Part shown: in pieces, positions 15,601-23,317 of the stretch
Numbering within the stretch: the first letter of the stretch is position 1
Layout of the letters: each line of letters opens with the position of its first letter
NCBI GenBank assembly: GCA_017472305.1
Contig: JAFUQP010000016.1
Span: forward strand, 1 to 64,000
From: Clostridia bacterium
GTDB taxonomy: Bacteria; Bacillota; Clostridia; Oscillospirales; CAG-272
Length of the DNA stretch: 64,000 nt
Direction of reading: 5' to 3'
Notes under the pieces: model-generated
What the model was told of the DNA's origin: nothing
Databases searched by the model: none
Seen by the model: only the letters and a program-made list of their open reading frames with translations
Translations under genes and position numbers: made by a program

Positions 15601-16686
15601 AAGGCAGACGGAAGCGACCCCGTCAGCAGCTATGCCGGAACGCTGAAATTCGTTCCCCATTACACAGACCCAAGCTTCAATGCGGCGGTATTCTCAAGCG
15701 ATATGTATTTCGATTTCAACACCGCGTCAACGGTTATTCTGCGACTTGGAAATCACCTTAACACCGCTTGTATGCTGTTCGTTAACAGGCGAAGCGACGG
15801 CACCCTTTCCTTCAGAATTCTCTCAAACTCATCAAATCCGATAAACGAGTATTTCTATCCCGCAGCCCGCGAGAAGCACTGGTTTAACTTCAGACTTGAG
15901 TATTATCTCGGCGACTCCGAAAGCGTAAGGCTGAAGTTCTATATCAACGACGAGCTTGCCTACGTATCGGATAACTTCTACGGACCGATGTCCACAGACG
16001 GCGAGGACGCAACTCATACCCCTGAAAACAGGCTTACGAGATTTACGGTTTCAAGCTACGGCGACTATGAGGGCGACGTTTACTTCGACAACGTTTCATT
16101 CGAGCTTGTTCAGAAGAGCTGCACAGCCGACGCGCTCGGTGCTTACGCGCACACTCACACGAACGAGAACGGCGACGTCTTCTGCGATAAGTGCGGTGCG
16201 GTGCTTGAGCACGAATGCATAGACGAAAACCACGACGACGAGTGCGACAGGTGCAAAAGGAAGCTGCCTCACTCTCACTACGACGGTGACTCCGACGTAT
16301 TCTGCGACAAGTGCGGCGAGGTTCTTCCGCACGACTGTGTTGATGACAATCACGATGACAGGTGCGACAGGTGCGACAAGAAGCTGCCCCACACCCACTA
16401 CGACGGTGACTCCGACGTATTCTGCGACGGCTGCAACGAGATTATGGAGCACGAATGCACCGATACGGACGATAACCTTCTCTGTGACAGGTGCGGCGAG
16501 GCGGTAGAGCACTCCTGCCGCGATAACGACAGCGACGTAAAATGCGATATATGCGGCAAATATATGCCTCATACTCACAAAGACCTTGATGCCGACGGAA
16601 AATGTGACGTTTGCGACATTCCCTTCGGTGACGGCGACTCCTTCGGTGACGAAAATCTCTCCGATAACGGCTGGACAAAAGAATAA
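12679..16686 (+). CDS. Large multidomain surface lipoprotein
   Basis: 1335 residues. The signal peptide ends in lipobox LFSC, so Cys20 is lipidated, followed by a Ser/Gly/Asp linker to about residue 55. Residues 56-175 resemble the N-terminal alpha/beta domain that precedes GH20/GH67-type enzymes (DARYLVYSNGDGRVAI). About 210-670 is an alpha/alpha-toroid-like region that is paralogous to the next gene (GGFYYSNSARD, GYFYHPQW, SQGMQVAVPNTNEGD). Two beta-sandwich modules follow (about 690-905 and 925-1150). Residues 1158-1317 hold eight Cys/His/Asp repeats with CxxC. The protein ends NGWTKE. It probably binds or processes a glycan at the cell surface; no catalytic residues can be assigned. Confidence 0.85.
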   Translation: MKKLLLTLILLLSLCLLFSCKIGGSDDGSGSGQQSGDSSGGSSSGGDSADGSADSAEKGSVYLIAGNGATAEALSALSAGLTSLGYTPTTQSGSVPEGSLTVILGDLDSEEASRIARRRLERIEKEEHFDARYLVYSNGDGRVAISFDTYTEPSVAVSAAGGAADAFLSKATAAFSGAVGTLTSGEIDLVALQNEIDNASLEEQWQTVFEEAGGDERARILTDSLREFYSIYGDNLIIWLADLYDPESGGFYYSNSARDTDGYLPDIESTAQVLDNLRENGMFDYVDNNLMRALPEWFRSGIIKFIKSKQSPNGYFYHPQWSEELTNTMLSRRGRDLTKGVSALKTLGAKPTYDTPLGDKGDGLDANGNPIADALPASKSITGRLGAGKASAASKVIAVSGVLVPSHLVSDVTFKEWLSKLDLNDDSYTIGNNISSQTPEIIGRDKVLRAEGKPYLLSQILIDWLNEHCYATTGHWNSVADYEGTNGFLKISGCYNEIAKSGLGVDASLPYPEKALESSVAALITEEYALTVCYTYNVWYNICNIFDNVTYSDPEAGKALAKETRAMLLDYVTEDVLYNGLMLNAITISKLKTMEFLKNDSSFSFSPGHSAATSQGMQVAVPNTNEGDINGTNLCSTGIVSRMFVALGLPHPQLFTRADAMCFLRKLEELGPVIKDEEIVYNTGNLSFDDMNVGDELQQITNNTPGESELSVSLDPENAQNLVLRYSKRTSAVNKERGQIDFQTTERKNNYNAFVLSTDMYIDYLDGENFLSSYMYGYLGTKGEQFGYEYIFSPNRQAELRFADTSHASYGNKSSTYELGIPEESWFNFKIEYYIGDADSVRIKIYIDNKLFYVSNNFYGPKTTDKIETNYEPLSSLTTFRFCVDKAFQGEVYFDNFNLYQANLICQDHLVGTQESMPDRVPDSALDFESFDVGDSPDTVHVSSKPGTDYFSATVTDNPTGNGGKVLKNSKYNEKADGSDPVSSYAGTLKFVPHYTDPSFNAAVFSSDMYFDFNTASTVILRLGNHLNTACMLFVNRRSDGTLSFRILSNSSNPINEYFYPAAREKHWFNFRLEYYLGDSESVRLKFYINDELAYVSDNFYGPMSTDGEDATHTPENRLTRFTVSSYGDYEGDVYFDNVSFELVQKSCTADALGAYAHTHTNENGDVFCDKCGAVLEHECIDENHDDECDRCKRKLPHSHYDGDSDVFCDKCGEVLPHDCVDDNHDDRCDRCDKKLPHTHYDGDSDVFCDGCNEIMEHECTDTDDNLLCDRCGEAVEHSCRDNDSDVKCDICGKYMPHTHKDLDADGKCDVCDIPFGDGDSFGDENLSDNGWTKE

Positions 16687-16728
16687 TTTTCGGGAGCAAC
16701 TACTCTGCTCCCTTGAGGAAAAGCTTAT

Positions 16729-18021
16729 ATGAAAAATACATCTGTAAATATCGAGGCGGCTTGGAAAAGACTTGGCGACGAGGTAACTCGTCGCGGCGGC
16801 GACGGCGATGCATTCGTCGCCGCTATGAAGGACTATTATTCGATATACACCCCTGACCTTCTTCGTTGGGCGGGTGCGCTCTTCGACTACGAAATCGGCG
16901 GCTTCTACTTCTCAAACTCGTCGCGTGACGTGCGTGTTGCAGAATACAGAGGCAAGACCTATCACTTCCGTCCCGACGTGGAAAGCACAATGCAATGCAT
17001 AAACTTCCTCTACGCCGTTAGAGCGGTTAACGCTCCCGAGGACTTCCCCGAATGGTTCAGAAACAAAGTGCGCGACTTCGTTTCTTCTCTTCAAGACCCC
17101 GAGGACGGCTTTATTTATCACCCGCAGTGGGAAAGAGAAAGCATAACCCCCTCAAGACTTGCAAGAGATATGCACTGGGCAATCGGGCTTGCAAAAAAGC
17201 TCGGCTTCTCTCTGCCCTATCCAACAGCACACGACAGAATCAAGGCCGCCGCCGAGAAAAAGACGGACGAAAAGGAAAGCCTTATTCCCGAGAACTTTCG
17301 CTCGCGCGAGGCATTCCTTGAGTATATTTCCTCTCTCAACTGGCAGGGCTCGGGCACTACCGGCGCTTACGGCGCAGGCAACAGAATAGCGGCAGAGTCA
17401 AAGCTTATCGAGGCAGCGGGACTTACCGACGTGGCGGTGGAGTTCCTTAACTCGGTTCAAAACCCCGAGAACGGTCTGTGGGGAGATGCCGAGGGCTACG
17501 ACGGAAATAACGCTTTTATGAAAATTTCAGCATTTTACGATGCCGTAAAGCGACCTATCCCCAACGCAACGAAGGCAATAAAGAACGCGCTATCCTGCCT
17601 TGTAACCGACGAATTCGCCCGCACGTCCTGCTATAACTTCAACGTGTGGTATTCAATCCTCAACGTTATCGCTAACTTAAGACGCTTCGGCGGCGAGGAG
17701 GGCGCGCGCGAGGCGTCGGCTATATCCGATATGCTTCTTCTTGACGCTCCGAAGTATCTTAAGGGAACGAAGGAAAAAATACTGACCTTCAGAAAGCCCG
17801 ACGGCTCGTTCTCCTGTCTGACCACCTCAACGACACCCATAAGTCAGGGAATGCCGGTTGCCGTAGAAGGAACAAACGAAGGTGACTTCAACGCTCTGGC
17901 GCTAAACTCCAGCGGTACCTTTGTCAGAATATACGCCTGTCTCGGTCTTTCGGACTTCTTCGTACCTCCCTTCTCCGAAAATTCACTCGAGATATTCCTC
18001 TCTGCAATAAAAAAGAATTAA
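16729..18021 (+). CDS. Cytoplasmic toroid-like protein, paralogue of lipoprotein core
   Basis: 430 residues without signal peptide or membrane segment. It aligns with about residues 210-670 of the preceding lipoprotein: LLRWAGALFDYEIGGFYFSNSSRD, DGFIYHPQWER, YNFNVWYSILNVI and SQGMPVAVEGTNEGDFNA all have counterparts. The many aromatic and GGFYF/NGLWGD motifs and the helix-rich spacing fit an (alpha/alpha)6 barrel, the fold of several glycosidases, lyases and epimerases. It follows the lipoprotein gene by 42 bp (with a small GGGAGC/GCTCCC hairpin) and precedes the DUF4838 gene by 10 bp. A secreted and a cytoplasmic version may act on the long and the imported form of the same substrate; this is inference. 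Confidence 0.75.
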   Translation: MKNTSVNIEAAWKRLGDEVTRRGGDGDAFVAAMKDYYSIYTPDLLRWAGALFDYEIGGFYFSNSSRDVRVAEYRGKTYHFRPDVESTMQCINFLYAVRAVNAPEDFPEWFRNKVRDFVSSLQDPEDGFIYHPQWERESITPSRLARDMHWAIGLAKKLGFSLPYPTAHDRIKAAAEKKTDEKESLIPENFRSREAFLEYISSLNWQGSGTTGAYGAGNRIAAESKLIEAAGLTDVAVEFLNSVQNPENGLWGDAEGYDGNNAFMKISAFYDAVKRPIPNATKAIKNALSCLVTDEFARTSCYNFNVWYSILNVIANLRRFGGEEGAREASAISDMLLLDAPKYLKGTKEKILTFRKPDGSFSCLTTSTTPISQGMPVAVEGTNEGDFNALALNSSGTFVRIYACLGLSDFFVPPFSENSLEIFLSAIKKN

Positions 18022-18031
18022 GGAAGAGAAA

Positions 18032-19984
18032 ATGAGAAGAATATACAAAATAACCTCTGCAAGCCCTATAGATTTTGCTGCTGAGGAATTAAGAAAATAT
18101 TTCAGAATGATGATGCCCCACGGCGGAAACTACCGAATTGAGTATAAGCCCGATGCAAAAGAGGGCTTCCGCCTCGGCTTGATGCAGGATTTCGGACTCG
18201 ACGTCAGCGATGCCGAGGACACCGAGCTTGACGATATTCTTTATATCGACTGCACGGAAGAGGGCGGTATAATCGCAGGCGACAACCCTCGTTCGGTGCT
18301 TCTTGCGGTATACGAATACCTTCGCAGGCTCGGCTGCCGCTGGCTCTTCCCGGGTGTTGACGGAGAGTATATTCCGACAAGAGAGCTGGAGCCGATAAGG
18401 CTTCGCCATAAGCCCTCTATGCGCTACAGAGGACAGTGCAACGAGGGTGCGGAGTTCCAGCAGTGTATGCTCGATGCCATCGACCTTGCGCCAAAGCTTG
18501 GAATGAACGTGTTTATGATGGAGTTCATGATTCCGAACTCATACTACGATATGTACTATAACCATCTCAACAACACAGGCAACCGCTCACCCGAGCCGGT
18601 AACGCCCGAGCAGGTTCTGCAGTGGAAAAGGCAGTGCGAAGCGGAGATATCAAAGCGCGGTCTGCAGCTGCACGATATCGGTCACGGTTGGACCTGCCTG
18701 CCGTTCGGAATAAACTGCTCAAGCTCCATAATAACCGACGAAGAAATACCCGAAGAGGCAAGACAGTTCATTGCTATGAGACAGGGAAAGCGCGAGCTGT
18801 TTAACTCGCGTCCTCTGCACACGGAGTTCTGTATGTCAAACCCCGAGGCAAGGCGGCGCGTTGTAAATTATATTGCCGATTATGCCGATACAAACGACAA
18901 CGTAGATTATCTGCACGTATGGCTTGCCGACGCAAGAAACAATCATTGCGAATGCGAGGAATGCTGCAAAAGGACTCCCTCGGATTGGTACGTTATTCTG
19001 CTCAACGAGCTTGACTGCGAGCTTACGCGCAGAAATAACAGCGCAAGAATAGTTTTTATAGTCTATACCGACACCACGTTTGCACCCCTCACCGAGGCTC
19101 TTGATAATCAGAAGCGCTTTACGCTTATGCTCGCGCCCATAACAAGGAGCTTCACTCGCTCTCTCCCCACAGAGATTAAGAACGAGCCTATTCCCGTCTA
19201 CGTAAGAAACGACATTACCCTGCCCTCAAAGGTCGAAGAATATTTCCTTCACCTGAAATCATGGCAAAAAATGTGGCACGGCTCATCTATAGCATACGAG
19301 TACCACTTCTGGCGGCATCAGTACTACGACGTGCCCGGCATAAACCTCGCCAGAGTAGCTCACGAGGACGTCAAGGCATACGAAAAGAACGGAATACGCG
19401 GCATAATCGAGGACGGCTCACAGCGCTCCTTCTTCCCTAACGGCTTTGCCTTCTATGCTTATGCGAGAACGCTCTTTGATACCTCTCTGACCTTCGACGG
19501 TCTTATCGAGGACTATTTCAGCGTTGCATACGGCTCCTGCTGGCGTCAGATTTATGAGTATCTTGAAAAGCTCGGCAAGGCGTTCAGCTTTGAGTTTATT
19601 GAGCAAGAGGCGTCAATTGATTACAGCGTATCGCGCTTCTACAATCCGCCTCACGCCGATAACTTAAGGCGCGTTAAGGAAATCACCGAGGAGGGTATAA
19701 GGATAATCCGCAAAAACTACAATGCGCCTTACCGACTCGGCACCTTCGCTATGCGCCTTCTTGAAAAGCACGCGGAGTACAGCAATATGCTCGCCGACGC
19801 GCTGACCTACAAGGCAATAGGCGCAGACAAGTCGGCTTGGGAGAAATTCAATCATCTCGTCGATGCCTTTGGCAAATACGAGGCAGAGCTTCAGTCGGTC
19901 TATGACCACGGTCTTGCAATGAACTCTCTCAAAAACAACGTTTTCACCCTGAAAACAAACCGTCCCGAGGCAGCGTATATGTAA
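18032..19984 (+). CDS. DUF4838 domain-containing glycosidase-like protein
   Basis: 650 residues, no signal peptide. The N-terminal domain (1-130) ends in GIIAGDNPRSVLLAVYEYLRRLGCRWLFPG, as in GH67 alpha-glucuronidase and GH20-type proteins. The core (about 150-450) carries the DUF4838 hallmark LHVWLADARNNHCECEECC with a CxCxxCC cluster, followed by LLNELDCELTRRN and a W/Y-rich segment (AYEYHFWRHQYYDVPG). The family is thought to be glycosidase-like but its substrate is unsettled. The start follows AAGGAAGAG by four bases and the gene sits 10 bp after its neighbour, so co-expression is likely. A terminator lies 70 bp downstream. Confidence 0.85.
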   Translation: MRRIYKITSASPIDFAAEELRKYFRMMMPHGGNYRIEYKPDAKEGFRLGLMQDFGLDVSDAEDTELDDILYIDCTEEGGIIAGDNPRSVLLAVYEYLRRLGCRWLFPGVDGEYIPTRELEPIRLRHKPSMRYRGQCNEGAEFQQCMLDAIDLAPKLGMNVFMMEFMIPNSYYDMYYNHLNNTGNRSPEPVTPEQVLQWKRQCEAEISKRGLQLHDIGHGWTCLPFGINCSSSIITDEEIPEEARQFIAMRQGKRELFNSRPLHTEFCMSNPEARRRVVNYIADYADTNDNVDYLHVWLADARNNHCECEECCKRTPSDWYVILLNELDCELTRRNNSARIVFIVYTDTTFAPLTEALDNQKRFTLMLAPITRSFTRSLPTEIKNEPIPVYVRNDITLPSKVEEYFLHLKSWQKMWHGSSIAYEYHFWRHQYYDVPGINLARVAHEDVKAYEKNGIRGIIEDGSQRSFFPNGFAFYAYARTLFDTSLTFDGLIEDYFSVAYGSCWRQIYEYLEKLGKAFSFEFIEQEASIDYSVSRFYNPPHADNLRRVKEITEEGIRIIRKNYNAPYRLGTFAMRLLEKHAEYSNMLADALTYKAIGADKSAWEKFNHLVDAFGKYEAELQSVYDHGLAMNSLKNNVFTLKTNRPEAAYM

Positions 19985-20053
19985 CGGCTAAGGCACATTC
20001 TTCACCGAATGTATAAAAGCTTCAGCCAAAGCGAAAATATAACTGATAGCACT

Positions 20054-20087
20054 AGGAGGCATCGACACATCTCGGTGTCTCCTTTTT
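20054..20087 (+). terminator. Terminator after DUF4838 gene
   Basis: AGGAGGCATCGA pairs with TCGGTGTCTCCT (two G-U pairs), six-base loop, then TTTTTG. Confidence 0.85.
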
Positions 20088-20111
20088 GTTTCTCTTTGCC
20101 TTTTATATTCA

Positions 20112-20138
20112 TTAGCACTCTTTGCGACCGAGTGCTAA
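20112..20138 (+). promoter_or_regulatory. CIRCE operator (HrcA site)
   Basis: TTAGCACTC, a nine-base spacer and GAGTGCTAA: the exact consensus bound by the heat-shock repressor HrcA. It lies about 35 bp upstream of the -35 box at 20171 and nearly 375 bp before clpB. Confidence 0.95.
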
Positions 20139-20170
20139 CATTTACAGATTGTTCATAATATATGCTCGGA

Positions 20171-20199
20171 TTGTTCATAGTTTTGGTGTAAACTATAAG
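20171..20199 (+). promoter_or_regulatory. Probable clpB promoter
   Basis: TTGTTC (20171-20176), 17 bp, TATAAG (20194-20199). The -35 sequence is part of GATTGTTCATA, which also occurs 26 bp upstream. Confidence 0.55.
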
Positions 20200-20274
20200 C
20201 AGTCAAGAAGGGCGCTTGCGAGATAGCAAGTCAAGATACTATCGCTTCGCGTCCTTACCGCGGCTCTTCACCCA

Positions 20275-20508
20275 CAACTCGGCAAAGCCGACCATAACTT
20301 GACGAAGTCAATCATAACTTGCCCGTCAGGGCAATCATAACTTGGCGCAGCCAACCATAACTTGCCTGTCAGGGCAATCATAACTCGGCGAAGCCATTCA
20401 TAACTTGCCCGTCAGGGCAATCATAACTCGGCGAAGCCATTCATAACTTGTCCGTAGGACAATCATAACTTGACGAAGTCAATCATAACTCCAAAAAAAG
20501 GGGGGTAA
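20275..20508 (+). repeat. Array of about ten short hairpin units with CATAACT linkers
   Basis: Units of 20-23 bp each start CATAACT (first unit CACAACT) and contain a small stem-loop: TTGAC-GAA-GTCAA, TTGCCC-GTCA-GGGCAA, TTGGC-GCA-GCCAA, TTGTCC-GTA-GGACAA and variants. Stems differ between units but keep pairing, while the linker stays constant. The last linker runs into CTCC-A7-GGGG, which covers the clpB Shine-Dalgarno sequence. The array lies inside the predicted 5' leader of clpB. Confidence 0.85.
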
Positions 20509-20511
20509 AAT

Positions 20512-23088
20512 ATGAATCCCGAAAAATTCACACAAAAATCACTTGAAGCAATAAGAGCGGCATCGGCTCTCGCCTCTGAGAAAGGCAATCCCACACTCGA
20601 GCCCTGCCATATCCTCTCGGCGCTGCTCTCGGCAGAGGGGGGACTCATTCCCGAGATAATCACCAATATGGGGGCGGACGTAAAAAGACTGTCCGAGGGT
20701 GTCGGGGCGCTTGTCGCGTCGCTTCCCACAGGCTCGTCGGGCGAGCCTTACCTCTCACGCGAGGGCGAGGCAGCTCTCACCGCCGCAGACAGAGCGAGAG
20801 GCGATATGAAGGACGACTTCATATCTGTTGAGCATATTATGCTCGGACTCTTCGACAAGGGCGGCAAGGCTATAGAGAAGCTGCTGACGGATTGTTCCGT
20901 TAAGCGCGACGCCTTCCTCACGGCACTCAAAAAGTTGCGCGGCAACTCGCGCGTGACGAGCGAGAACCCCGAGTCAACCTACGACGTTCTGAAAAAATAC
21001 GGTCAGGACCTTGTGGAGCTTGCAAGAAGCAAGAAGCTCGACCCTGTAATCGGCAGAGATGACGAGATTAGAAACGTAATAAGAATTCTCTCTAGAAAAA
21101 CCAAGAACAACCCCTGCCTTATCGGTGAGCCCGGTGTCGGAAAGACCGCTATCGCAGAGGGCCTCGCGCAGAGAATTGTACGCGGCGACGTGCCCGACAA
21201 CCTTAAGGACAGGAGCATTTTCTCGCTTGATATGGGCGCGCTAATCGCAGGCGCAAAGTACAGAGGCGAGTTTGAGGAGAGGCTGAAGGCGGTGCTCTCC
21301 GAGGTCAAGTCGAGCGAGGGCAGAATAATCCTCTTTATTGACGAGTTGCACACCATAGTCGGCGCAGGCAAGAGTGACGGCGCAATGGACGCAGGCAACC
21401 TTCTAAAGCCCATGCTTGCAAGAGGCGAGCTTCACTGTATCGGCGCGACCACCCTTAACGAGTACCGCCAGTACATCGAAAAGGACGCGGCTCTTGAGAG
21501 GCGCTTCCAGCCCGTACTCGTTCCCGAGCCGACAGTCGAGGACACCGTCGCAATTCTCCGAGGGCTGAAGGAAAGATACGAGGTTTACCACGGTGTAAAA
21601 ATCCACGACGCGGCGCTGATTTCGGCGGCTACTCTTTCCTCTCGCTACATCAGCGACAGATTTCTGCCCGACAAGGCTATAGACCTTGTTGACGAGGCGT
21701 GCGCGCTTATCAAGACCGAAATGAACTCGATGCCGACCGAGATGGACGAGATATCGAGAAGGATAATGCAGCTTGAGATTGAAGAGGCGGCGCTGAAGAA
21801 GGAAACCGACAAGCTCTCAGCAGAGAGGCTCGCGGGAGTTCGCTCCGAGCTATCCTCGCTTCGCGACAGCTTCAACGAAATGAAGGCTCGCTACGAGAGG
21901 GAACGCTCGTCTATCGGCAAAGTGCAGAAATTACGCGAGGAAATCGAAGAAATCGGAAAAGAGATAGAAAAATCCGAGGCAGAATACAATCTTACCCGTG
22001 CCGCAGAGCTGAAATACGGCAGGCTTCCCGAGCTTCGCCGCGCCCTTGATGAGGCGGAGCGGAGCGACGGCGAGAAGTGCGAGAGAACGCTCCTGCGCGA
22101 CGCTGTGACCGAGGAGGAAATATCGAGGATTGTTTCGCGCTGGACGGGAATTCCCGTCGCAAAGCTTATGGAGGGCGAGCGCGAGAAGCTGCTCGGAATG
22201 GAAGAAATCCTTCATAAGAGGGTTATCGGTCAGGACGAGGGTGTCACAAAGGTGGCAAACGCAATTCTCCGCTCGCGTGCGGGAATCCGCGACCCGAAGA
22301 GGCCTATCGGCTCGTTTATGTTCCTCGGCCCGACGGGTGTCGGCAAGACCGAGCTTGCGAAGGCTCTCTCAGAGGCACTCTTTGACGACGAAAAGAACAT
22401 CGTCAGAATAGATATGTCGGAGTATATGGAGAAGTTCTCGGTATCGAGGCTCATAGGAGCGCCTCCCGGCTACGTCGGCTATGACGAGGGCGGACATCTG
22501 ACCGAGGCGGTGAGAAGGCGGCCGTACAGCGTCGTATTGTTCGACGAGATTGAAAAGGCGCACCCCGACGTATTCAACGTGCTTCTGCAGGTGCTCGACG
22601 ACGGCAGAATAACCGACAGCCACGGCAGAACGGTTGATTTCAAGAACACCATTATCATTATGACCTCAAACCTCGGCTCCGACGTTATTCTCGACGGCAT
22701 CTCGGACGGCGAAATTTCCGAGTCGGCAAGAGAGAGAGTTACGGATATTCTCCGCCGCTCCTTCCGTCCCGAGTTCCTAAACAGACTTGACGAGATAATC
22801 TTCTTCAAGCCCTTGACGAAGGAAAACATCTCGAAAATCGTAGACCTTGCGCTTGCTTCGCTCTCGGCAAGGCTCTCGGAAAAGAGGCTGAAAATCGAGC
22901 TTACCGACAAAGCAAAGGAGCTTGTTATAGACTCGGCATACGACCCCGTATACGGCGCAAGACCCTTGAAGCGCTATTTAAGCTCTACTGTCGAAACGCT
23001 GGTTGCGCGTAAGATAATTGCCGAGAACCTCGAGCCCGACACAACCCTCACGCTCGACTGTGAGGACGGACGGCTCACCGTAAGGTAA
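20512..23088 (+). CDS. clpB: ATP-dependent disaggregase ClpB
   Basis: 858-residue Hsp100 protein that, with the DnaK system, extracts polypeptides from aggregates. It has an N-terminal Clp_N double repeat (1-145), a first AAA+ domain with Walker A GEPGVGKT (about 205-212) and Walker B ILFIDELHTI, a long coiled-coil middle domain (about 400-520, Glu/Arg/Lys-rich), and a second AAA+ domain with GPTGVGKT (about 606-613) and VVLFDEIEKAHPDVF. The C-terminal D2-small domain is present (YGARPLKRYL). The middle domain length and lack of a ClpP-binding IGF/L loop favour ClpB over ClpC. The CIRCE site upstream argues for HrcA control. The array of hairpins in the leader is unusual. Confidence 0.96.
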   Translation: MNPEKFTQKSLEAIRAASALASEKGNPTLEPCHILSALLSAEGGLIPEIITNMGADVKRLSEGVGALVASLPTGSSGEPYLSREGEAALTAADRARGDMKDDFISVEHIMLGLFDKGGKAIEKLLTDCSVKRDAFLTALKKLRGNSRVTSENPESTYDVLKKYGQDLVELARSKKLDPVIGRDDEIRNVIRILSRKTKNNPCLIGEPGVGKTAIAEGLAQRIVRGDVPDNLKDRSIFSLDMGALIAGAKYRGEFEERLKAVLSEVKSSEGRIILFIDELHTIVGAGKSDGAMDAGNLLKPMLARGELHCIGATTLNEYRQYIEKDAALERRFQPVLVPEPTVEDTVAILRGLKERYEVYHGVKIHDAALISAATLSSRYISDRFLPDKAIDLVDEACALIKTEMNSMPTEMDEISRRIMQLEIEEAALKKETDKLSAERLAGVRSELSSLRDSFNEMKARYERERSSIGKVQKLREEIEEIGKEIEKSEAEYNLTRAAELKYGRLPELRRALDEAERSDGEKCERTLLRDAVTEEEISRIVSRWTGIPVAKLMEGEREKLLGMEEILHKRVIGQDEGVTKVANAILRSRAGIRDPKRPIGSFMFLGPTGVGKTELAKALSEALFDDEKNIVRIDMSEYMEKFSVSRLIGAPPGYVGYDEGGHLTEAVRRRPYSVVLFDEIEKAHPDVFNVLLQVLDDGRITDSHGRTVDFKNTIIIMTSNLGSDVILDGISDGEISESARERVTDILRRSFRPEFLNRLDEIIFFKPLTKENISKIVDLALASLSARLSEKRLKIELTDKAKELVIDSAYDPVYGARPLKRYLSSTVETLVARKIIAENLEPDTTLTLDCEDGRLTVR

Positions 23089-23198
23089 AAGCAAATTCAG
23101 GCTTGCTTGATTATTCATAGGCAGGGGAGAGCAATCCTAGCTTTATAATCAACCGTCGGAATTTGGAAAAAAGCAGGCATACAGTAAGCATTTTAAAA

Positions 23199-23238
23199 AG
23201 GCAGAGGCACTCAAATCGGTGCTTCTGCCTTGATTTAT
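23199..23238 (+). terminator. Probable clpB terminator
   Basis: AGGCAGAGGCAC pairs with GTGCTTCTGCCT around eight bases, followed by the moderately T-rich TGATTTATTT. Confidence 0.65.
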
Positions 23239-23273
23239 TTCCTTGTTTTACAATTTTTATGCAAATGAGGGGC

Positions 23274-23311
23274 TAGCCGTGGCGGAGTCGAACACATAAG
23301 CCCTACGGCTA
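23274..23311. repeat. Dispersed palindromic repeat, copy 1
   Basis: The sequence from AGCCGT to ACGGCT, with GGCGGAGTCGAACACATAAG inside, is repeated nearly identically at 42848-42882 and in diverged form at 50244-50279. The ends pair into a stem. Read on the minus strand the centre looks like a tRNA T-arm (GTTCGACTCC). Confidence 0.8.
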
Positions 23312-23317
23312 AAAAGC

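Larger units (their letters stand above)
19985..20511. other. Regulatory region upstream of clpB
   Basis: No gene. In order it holds a terminator, a CIRCE operator, two copies of GATTGTTCATA 26 bp apart, a promoter, and the hairpin array that runs into the clpB ribosome binding site. Confidence 0.85.

Noticed and set aside
20275-20508. CRISPR array
   Set aside because: Units are 20-23 bp hairpins without unique spacers, and no cas genes are present.
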